Assembly: GCA_037179515.1 (NCBI GenBank)
Contig: JAXCGZ010016987.1
Span: 145,001-209,000, forward strand
Source: Halocaridina rubra
Taxonomy: Eukaryota > Arthropoda > Malacostraca > Decapoda > Atyidae
Direction of reading: 5' to 3'
DNA length: 64,000 bases
Under the pieces are notes generated by a model. The model did not search any database. It was given only the letters and a program-made list of their open reading frames with translations, and had not been told where the DNA came from. Shown piece after piece: positions 57,071-64,000 of this stretch. Numbering within the stretch: the first letter of the stretch is position 1; every line of letters begins with the position of its first letter. A program made the translations under genes and the position numbers.

Positions 57071-57391
57071 ACACTCTTAGTTTCAGGTAGCTACAGACTT
57101 CGAACTACTGTCCAAACTTATGCAATTATTTTCACACAGACAATAGCCATAACAGTAGTAATAGCTGGAAGTCTTTTCACGGCTATTTTCCACGTCCTTA
57201 CACCTGAGAGAACAGGAAGATGGACTGCATCTGAAGAGCGAGAGGTCTTAGGGACGCACACTATTGATGAAGAGACCTCGTCTTCACCAGCCGAAGCTGT
57301 TACTTCAGCCATTGATACGGAAGGGGAACTCGGCTTACCTGATTTCCGCATGCACTGGCGAGATTGGTTTAGTGAACCTCAGTTTTATCAG
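57071..57391 (+). CDS. MFSD12: MFSD12-like transporter, internal exon e
   Basis: The longest visible exon, exactly 107 codons, with acceptor TTGATTTCAG and donor CAG/GTAATG. It encodes YAIIFTQTIAITVVIAGSLF plus TAIFHVLTP (a transmembrane helix), then a ~60-residue polar loop (ERTGRWTASEEREVLGTHTI and an acidic Ser/Glu-rich stretch), and ends HWRDWFSEPQFYQ. In the family this is the central cytoplasmic loop linking the two six-helix halves, and its ending W-x5-EP-x-FYQ marks the entry to helix 7. Another acceptor-like CAG at ~57086 would break the frame, so the first is chosen. Confidence 0.88.
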
Positions 57392-57556
57392 GTAATGAGT
57401 AAAATAGGAACCAAGCTTTTAGGTCAGTTTTCATCGTTTTATGGGAAGAAGAATAGGTCTTATCTAAAACTTTGTTCTCAGGCTCTCAAGAATGCTTTGG
57501 GATAAAGCAAAGAGAGATAAGTCCTTATCAAAAAGAGTGCAAAATTTTCATTACCC
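57392..57556. other. Intron start after exon e
   Basis: No recognised feature; it leads into a CT-rich tract. Confidence 0.6.
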
Positions 57557-57680
<124 letters not shown>

Positions 57681-58070
57681 TTTGAGCCTCTTGGGAAATT
57701 CTTAATCCAAAACTCTGGGTAACCTTGTAGAGAGGATGTGGCACAGTCACTACAAAAACTATAATCGTCCCAATGTTTATCTAGTCTCCTTTATGAAGTT
57801 AAAAGGAGTGAATACATGTGCTGATTGTCGTGTGAATGAGTGTTTCTCTTAATGTTTATTAGTAATATTCCCTCAAAGTTGCTCTCAAAAGGAAAGTGTT
57901 TTTAAAAAGAAGTTTTATGGACAAAAGATCCTTGTTGTGGTTCAGCGGCCCTATATTTTGGAAAAGAAGAGAGCCTCCTTGAATTTTGTATTATAAATAT
58001 ATCATTAGTCCATATATTACTTTCATAATTCAAGAAATTCTAGAAAGGAAGTCATTTAGAGTAGAGATTT

Positions 58071-58456
58071 TGTTGTTGAGATAAAAAAAATAATATATAT
58101 CACTTACCTCAACTTAATTCCACCTGCACGTGTTTGAAGTTAAAAGTCCACTCACAGCTGTTCAAAACCTGATTTCTTGCCCCCTTTCCCTAAACCACCA
58201 CATACAAAAAGAAATCAACACCTACACTGGGAGCTCCCGCTAAACCTCCACAACTCTATAATAAAGCAATTTAGTCTCACAACTAAGCCCATAAAGCAAA
58301 TCCATCACACAACTCAGCCAACTCGACAACCCTACGAGCACTGCTCTTCATGCCCAAAATGTAAACAACATCCCGTTCACAGTGTTGCCAACCAGTGTTA
58401 CCAGATCCAAATTATACAAAATCATAAACAAAAACTATTGTCCCCACAGAACCACA
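58071..58456 (-). repeat. LTR of the antisense element (3' LTR in element orientation)
   Basis: Matches 62230-62632 over its whole length (for example CACCTGCACGTGTT near 58121 and AGAAATCAACACC near 58210). It is bounded by TG at 58071 and CA at 58456. Confidence 0.85.
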
Positions 58457-58559
58457 CACCCCCTTGATCTTAGGATCACTAAGAGCACCACCAGCTCCCC
58501 CCACTAAGAGATGGCCACCCATCTCTCAGTACTCCTCCCTGCTCGACGATCCCTCCACA

Positions 58560-59607
58560 TTACATCTCATCCACACCGGTCGTCGTCATTCTCGGTTCGG
58601 CCGCCTGTACTTCAATTGGCCCTTCATCCTCAGTAGACGAGTCCACCACTCTCCTAATATCCAGAACGTGCCGAGGCCTCCCATCTACTGAGACATTATT
58701 TTGGGAATTCACATTGGTCACAGTTCTCCTTCCCCATTGCAACATGCATCTTGAGTTTGGCGGCCTTACCCACACTATATCTCCAATCATGATGGAACCT
58801 GCTCCTTCATCTCCTTTATCCGTCTTTGGTACCTTGCTTGGATGTCGCCACTCATACTTGAAGACAGCTTTCTGGGGCACAGATCCTTCATCCTGACCCG
58901 ACCTAGGGGACATATTTCACCAGAAGACTGCTTCCAACGGCGACACCTGAGCCCTCTCCGCCATGGCCTTGATTGTTCAATGAAGTTGCTCCACAATTCC
59001 ATTCCCACTAGGCCGATACACAGCTCTAATATAGTGGTTTATATTCCATTTGTCAAGCATCTCCTTCAAAGTCTGTGATCTAAAGGCTGTACTGTTGTCT
59101 ACCAATACTTCATCAATAGGCCCTCCTTTCTAACAACCCATTCAACTCTTGTGCAATTTCCTCTCCATTTTCTGCTCTTGGATCTCTCCAAATGGTCACT
59201 CTGCCTGGTCCGCAGTCAGCCAGTGACAAATACAAACATTGCCTGTAGTGTGTTAACTCAATCGCTAATCTCTTCCAGTTGTCTTCCACTCTAAGCCCCC
59301 CGGCCTCATGCCTCATGACGCAACTGGCGGGATCGATCGACTGGCACTTATCGCATCACCTATCTACTTGCCAGATCTTGTTTCTTGTGACTCCTGGGTC
59401 AACCTTCCTTGCTACAAACAGAGTCCTATCTACTCCCATGTGGTGCATTTGATGTAAGTCCTCCACACTCGGCACTCCTGCACAACGTACTCTGACCTCT
59501 TCTAATATCTCATCCGGAATTCCTAACCAGGCCTTCCTCACCCTAGTTAACACATTTGCCTTGTTCTTCTCCGACGGCACAAAACAAACTCCTCTATTAG
59601 CTCTCAC
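58560..59607 (-). pseudogene. LTR-element integrase, broken
   Basis: The zinc-binding His/Cys region reads LHQMHHMGVDRTLFVARK and then CDKCQ with an in-frame stop between. The catalytic core shows ELTHYRQCLYLSLADCGPG (first Asp), a block VLVDNSTAFRSQTLKEM (second Asp) and RPSGNGIVEQLHQTIKAMAE (Glu), spread over two frames. The C-terminal part (58560-58913) has IMIGDIVWVRPPNSRCMLQW and GRPRHVLDIRRVV, as in integrase SH3-like tails. Confidence 0.78.
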
Positions 59608-59690
59608 AAGGTTCCCAGGCAGCGCTTAACTGTCATTTCCAAGGCTCCCTTCGTCCGAGTCCTGTGGTCTGCTGCTACAGTCGACTTCAA

Positions 59691-60098
59691 CTAACCAATT
59701 ACTGTCGCCAAGTCCGTCTTCACCTCAACATCTCGCAGTCCCCACTTCACAGCTAGATTGACTCCTTTCATTACAGCATCCAACTCCGCCACGTTGATAT
59801 GCTTATAGTCCTCTTTCTTCCTCAACCATGCACCATCCTCCACGGTCTCATTGTTAATCTCTAAGATTACTCCTGTGGCAATACTGCTCACATCGCACCA
59901 CATGACACCCTTACTTGACTTCGGGGCATACCATCTCCCTCTCACTGGGTCCTCTTGTTTCACTCTCCTTATAATCTCTTGCAGCATCTCCATTGTTTGC
60001 TGCCTGACCTTGTCTTCCCATCTGATGCCCTCTGCTCTCCTCTTTACGTAACTAAAAGCTACCCGTAACCAACCTGCCACAGGATAATGGCCTACCAA
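59691..60098 (-). pseudogene. LTR-element RNase H domain
   Basis: Contains GVMWCDVSSIATGVILEING-like start (WCDVSS, with the first catalytic Asp), HINVAELDAVMKGVNLAVKW (Glu) and EVKTDLATVIG (Asp). The upstream connection segment includes GHYPVAGWLRVAFSYVKRRA. The frame is open for 135 codons. Confidence 0.75.
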
Positions 60099-60104
60099 TT
60101 TTCC

Positions 60105-60790
60105 TCACACACAAAACAGCTCTCTCCTACTTAAGTCTTGCTGCACATCCAGAATCTTATTACCCCTACAGAAAACGAGCTCACCATTCTTCCATCTTTC
60201 CAATCTCAGACCCAAAGCGGTTCCCCCTTCTAGTGGCTCAGGTGGTTTCGTAGCCAGCCCATACAAACGCAGATGCTCCACAACTTCTGATACACTAACC
60301 TTGGTCTCTTCTACCAGTATATTGTCTATATGCGAGTTTGCGACCGCTTCCATCCCTTCCCTCTTGCTTAATACTGTCTTGATGATCTTGGTCATGATTC
60401 TTGGTACTGAACTTAGTCCGAACCCAGCCTCATTAGGCAGTATGTCCTTCCTCCATAATTCACGAGTTAGTACTTCCTCAGCTTCTCTGCAATGTGGACT
60501 TGCAGGAAAGCCGACTTCAGATCAACTATTGCAGAGGCCCCACTCATCTGCCTCCATTCCCTCAGCGTCTCACTGCAAACATCAGCAGCGTCATCTCCAG
60601 TGTGAGACATAACATATTGGTTAAGTTCGCGGTAGTCCAGTACTGGCCGAACTTTGTTCTTGTTTGGCTGAACCATTGCCATGAATGGTAGCACTTCACA
60701 TTCTACTTCCATCCCCCATGACACCAGTATACCTTCATCGATCCACCTCTCCACCTCTTGGTCAAATTCTTTCCTAACATGCTCTCTATT
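60105..60790 (-). pseudogene. LTR-element reverse transcriptase, broken
   Basis: Two frames. 60467-60754 has KVRPVLDYRELNQYVMSHTG and the motif A block SAIVDLKSAFLQVHIAEKL. 60105-60395 has NSHIDNILVEETKVSVSEVV, in which the catalytic (Y/F)xDD reads HIDN, so the second Asp is lost. A short stop-containing stretch separates them. Confidence 0.78.
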
Positions 60791-61001
60791 TGCATTCTAA
60801 TAGCAGCCCACCTTGTTCTTTAACACCGTCAGCCCTCTTTCAAATACCATTCCACCACCCACTTAGTACCGTCAAACTCTGCAATGAAATCCTTGTCCAC
60901 GATCTTGCACAGACTGACCTTCTGTTCTGTGGCTTGCTCTCCTATCAACTTCCCATTTTCCTTGGTTTTCACTTTCCCTGCCACCCTTTCCAGTCCTGCA
61001 T

Positions 61002-61466
61002 TCACAGCTGTAACTGCATCCTTATCCTGCCTCTCGTTACTTGCGAAATGTTCCCTGGTACTGGCACATTGCCAAAAACTGCAAATCCATCACAAATTGT
61101 CACACCACCCAGCCTGTTAATCATATCCATTCCCATTACTACATCTATGCCAGTTATCACCACAGCAATTACAATTGCTATAGTTCTCAAGTATATTCCT
61201 TGCACCGTCAACTCTATCTCTTTACTGCCCTCATGTTCAATCTGTCTTCCATCCATCGTTACTAACCCTTCTACCTTTGCTGTGCCTTTCCCATTCAATT
61301 GAGTAGCACACACTGTGATGGAGCAACCTGAATCGACAAGTACCCTCACCTTCCTTCCTCCCACGCTAACACTGATCACTGGCAATGAAGATGGAAACGC
61401 TTTTAGTTGTCTGAGGAGGTAGCTTCCGTTGCAGCAGCTCCCCCTTGCCCATTTCCCTGCTTGCAT
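61002..61466 (-). pseudogene. LTR-element aspartic protease
   Basis: A retroviral-type protease: VISVSVGGRKVRVLVDSGCS carries the active-site DSG, followed by the flap region and GIDVVMGMDMINRLGGVTIC, the conserved second-half strand and helix. One open frame of about 154 codons, cut off from Gag by a stop. Confidence 0.78.
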
Positions 61467-62215
61467 TAGCTTGCAATATGACCTTCCATCTCACACTTGA
61501 AGCACATTATGGGTGGTCGTGGCTCCTTGCACTCTCTTGCCATATGAGACCCAACGCACCTGTAACAGCGACCTTTGACCATCTTATTTTCTCCTTTCCT
61601 GCCTCCTTGCTAGACTTGTGATGGCGACACCCCCAGTAACTGGAACCTTTGCTGCCATACCATCAGTGAAGGTCCTCTGGCCGTAACTGCTGCAACTTCT
61701 TGACCCCCACCACCTGATGTTAGCACTCTAGCTATTGCAATTAGATCAGTCATATCTAATGTTTCAACATCCTTTGTCTGCTGAAGTTCCATGGAGATCC
61801 GATCTTGAAAACCAGTCACAAATACCAGCTCTACTGACCGTTCAAGACCCTTTCCCTTCCATTCTGCCAGTCCTGCTAATCGCCTGATCTCATTTGCAAA
61901 AACATCCACTTGCTCACCTGTCCAGCGTGTCTTCCTAAGCCTCCCGTAGGCCTTGAATGTCGTCTTGTGAGAAGGCCAACTTTAATCTGCTCTCGATCTT
62001 CTTGGCATCTGGCTGATCATCATCACTCATTTCGAGATACAAAGCCAAAGCATCTCCTTCCAGGTACAAAGATATAAAACTGGCTAAATCCTTAATTTTA
62101 CTAATCTCGCCACCAACTTGGCCTTTTTTAGCCAGGCTACCACATCACCTTGGCCATCAAATGATTTCATCATTTCACCACACAATTTGCCTTTTCCAGC
62201 TATGGCGATTTTTAG
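61467..62215 (-). pseudogene. LTR-element Gag with CCHC zinc knuckles, broken
   Basis: The N-terminal part reads KSFDGQGDVVAWLKKAKLVA (as in gypsy Gag proteins). The middle part is 61610-61909 (FANEIRRLAGLAEWKGKGLE). It ends with CYRCVGSHMAREC and CFKCEMEGHIAS near 61490-61590, two CCHC-type knuckles, the second interrupted by a stop. Frameshifts lie near 61950. Confidence 0.72.
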
Positions 62216-62229
62216 ACACCTAGAGAGCT

Positions 62230-62632
62230 TGTGGACGAGATGAAAAAAAAATAATATATATATCACTTACCTCAATTTAACGCCACCTGCACGTGTTGGA
62301 AGTTAAAACTCCACTCAGAACTGTTCAAAACCCGATTTCTTGCCCCCTTTCTCTAAACCACCACATACAAAAAGAAATCAACACCTTCACTGGGAGCTCC
62401 CACTAAACCTCCACAACTCAATAATAAAGCAATTCTGTCTCACAATTCAACTCATAAAGCAAATCCATCACACAACTCAACCAACTCGACAACCCTACGA
62501 GCACTGCTCTTCATGGCCAAAACGTTTTGCCCAAAATGTAAACAACATCCCGTTAGCAGTGTTGCCAACCAGTGTTCCCAGATCCAAATTATGCAAAATC
62601 ACAACGAAAACTATTGTCTCCACAAAACCACA
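62230..62632 (-). repeat. LTR of the antisense element (5' LTR in element orientation)
   Basis: Pairs with 58071-58456; it begins TGTGGACGAGAT (left copy TGTTGTTGAGAT) and ends AACCACA. It carries a short insertion near 62525 relative to the left copy. Confidence 0.85.
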
Positions 62633-62739
62633 GATTCCTATAAAGTTTAAACATTCTTCTCCTTTGGATAAGAAGAGTTCTTCTCTTTTATGGATCCCCA
62701 GTTACTTTTGTATTTTAAGATATTCCCGAATAGACTCTT

Positions 62740-63094
62740 GTAAATTATGTTCCCTCTGATAGTTCAGTACTCTCATAACTTGGATAAAAAGCTCACTCCC
62801 TCTCTCTTCTGTTTTATATATAACTTAGAAGTATCTGAGTGTCTTTTTTTATAGGTGTAAATTTTGTTCCCTCTGATAATTCAGTAATCTTATAACTTGG
62901 ATAAAAAACTCACTTCCTCTATTTTGTTTTATAAATAGCTTAGAAATATCTGAGTGTCTTTTTATAAGTGTAAATTACTTTCCTCTGATAGTTCAGTAAT
63001 CTCATAACTTGAATAAAAAGATCACTTCCTCTCTTTCCTATGTTTTGTAAATAGCTTAGAAATATCTGAGTGTCGCTTTATAAGTGTGGAAAAA
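62740..63094 (+). repeat. ~115-bp tandem repeat, three copies
   Basis: Units start at about 62740, 62857 and 62970 (GTAAATT...CCTCTGATA), each containing TAACTTG(G/A)ATAAAAA and ending near TATCTGAGTGTC. It is diverged by several substitutions per unit and non-coding. Confidence 0.88.
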
Positions 63095-63250
63095 AAAACT
63101 GCCCTCAACGGGCCAGGGCACGAAGAAAACAAAGTAAATAGAAGTAGAGATAGAGGGTGTTGTGACTTCTCAGATATGCAGGGATAATAAGAGACATGTA
63201 ACGAATATCCCAGAATTTTCGGTGTAGATGTGGGCACAGAAAGAGACCCG
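63095..63250 (-). repeat. Interspersed repeat of unknown class, copy 2
   Basis: The minus strand matches the repeat at 47840-48110: AATTCTGG-GATATTCGTTACAT near 63200 and GTGCCCTGGCCCG near 63112. It lacks the ~140-bp middle part present in copy 1. 63251-63514 shows no recognised feature. Confidence 0.65.
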
Positions 63251-63514
63251 TAACTAAAGGATGACTTATTATCAAACTGTCCTTGACAGCCCTATTTAAG
63301 TTTACTTTTGTACTTTAAGTACTTCTCTAAAATAAAAAATTCGTTAGTCTTCTTTTGTGTGTGAGAAGAGATCCTTTACTTTTGTAATTAACATTCTATT
63401 AAAACGTAATACAAGCAAATGTATTTTCCTTTTGAATATTGAGACTTAATATTTTTTACACTTTATTTTCAATTTACATTTTGACACTTTTTTCATTCTT
63501 TTCCTCTATTTTAG

Positions 63515-63607
63515 GTGATGTTGCTTTATGCCAGCTCTCGTCTTGTTGCCAACTTAGCCAATATCTACATGCCCATATTTTTGCAAGAATCCGTACATGC
63601 AAAGGAG
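63515..63607 (+). CDS. MFSD12: MFSD12-like transporter, internal exon f
   Basis: 31 codons: VMLLYASSRLVANLANIYMP then IFLQESVHAKE. This is transmembrane helix 7 of the family (x-LY-x-x-(S/T)R-L-x-x-N-L), which carries a conserved Arg and Asn facing the cavity. The acceptor is CTCTATTTTAG, the donor GAG/GTAAGA, both phase 0. It follows the 6.1-kb intron that holds the antisense LTR element. The remaining C-terminal exons should lie beyond 64000. Confidence 0.87.
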
Positions 63608-64000
63608 GTAAGATTTCATGAAATTGATTAAAAATATATTTATATAGGCATAGTAATGTTTTATGTGAGAGCTCAGGTGCGCATACTGACAATTCATCAG
63701 TTTATGGGTGTTATATTTCTTACCTGTTCAAGATAAGTAGATGGTTGTAAAGCTCTATGAAGCTCTATAATTGTGTATGGTGTGTAATCATTATAATACA
63801 TATCCCACTCTCGTCGTTAATGCTATAGAGATGAAGTGGGATGGATATGTATACACAACTATACTGTAACTACATTTATTTCGTTGCACATTTGTAGAAG
63901 AGTATAAATTCTAAAACTAAGCAAAATATGTAAATGACAGGAGAACAGTCAATAATACTGGATAATAGTGAAATATTTAATAAAAGTATTCAAAACCCTT
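63608..64000. other. Intron start after exon f
   Basis: AT-rich, no recognised repeat, exon or RNA gene up to the window end. Confidence 0.6.

Larger units (their letters stand above)
58071..62632 (-). mobile_element. LTR retrotransposon (Ty3/gypsy-like), near complete, antisense to host gene
   Basis: Two LTRs of about 386 and 403 bp (58071-58456, 62230-62632) flank, on the minus strand, Gag, zinc knuckles, protease, RT, RNase H and integrase in that order. The flanks GATTT (58066-58070) and GATTC (62633-62637) look like a 5-bp target duplication with one mismatch. A polypurine-like AAGGGGGTG lies next to the left LTR in element orientation. Many stops and indels indicate an old insertion. 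It lies wholly inside the intron between exons e and f. Gypsy rather than BEL is my reading of RT and integrase order and motifs; BEL is not excluded. Confidence 0.85.

Overview
This is eukaryotic (animal) DNA, most likely from a decapod crustacean. The evidence is several kilobases of (TA)n, (CA)n, (AAT)n and (GA)n microsatellites, very many CR1-like and RTE-like LINE copies, Ty3/gypsy-like LTR elements whose Gag, zinc-knuckle and integrase sequences resemble, from memory, those of crustaceans, and a spliced host gene with GT-AG introns. The species call is inference. No bacterial gene, operon or CRISPR array is present.

One cellular gene is visible. It lies on the + strand as six internal exons (24678-24816, 47518-47633, 52100-52191, 56812-56929, 57071-57391, 63515-63607). 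All junctions are GT-AG, the phases agree, and the total is 879 nt (293 codons). The protein is an MFSD12-like major facilitator (GPH/MelB-like branch). The first exon(s) should lie upstream and the last ones downstream of the window. Its introns, one of 22.7 kb, are filled almost wholly with transposons and simple repeats.

The rest is mobile and repetitive DNA. (1) LINE family A is CR1/L2-like, with a coiled-coil ORF1, an APE-type endonuclease plus reverse transcriptase, and a tail of tandem AATTAGGTAATCAC units. There are about 13 copies on both strands; the best is 34162-38845, whose ORF2 has one stop codon. (2) LINE family B is RTE-like: near-complete copies at 4498-7848 (+) and 17543-20910 (-), and a diverged relative at 8403-11455 whose 5' third is inverted. 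(3) There are two gypsy-like LTR elements: an internally deleted one at 21530-24315 and a near-complete, decayed antisense one at 58071-62632 inside the host gene. (4) Five inverted arrays are built from a ~277-bp tRNA-like unit (661-3559, 3986-4497, 30361-33490, 49141-49970, 50193-51948), plus a single unit at 46404-46690.

The inverted arrays are the most unusual content. Every one reads outward from an inversion point towards flanking (TA)n. The inversion point differs from array to array, yet the outer ends recur at nearly the same unit positions. The units keep a B box, an A-box-like motif, a downstream TTTT and a hairpin whose stem shows compensatory base changes. I could not assign these arrays to a known element class.
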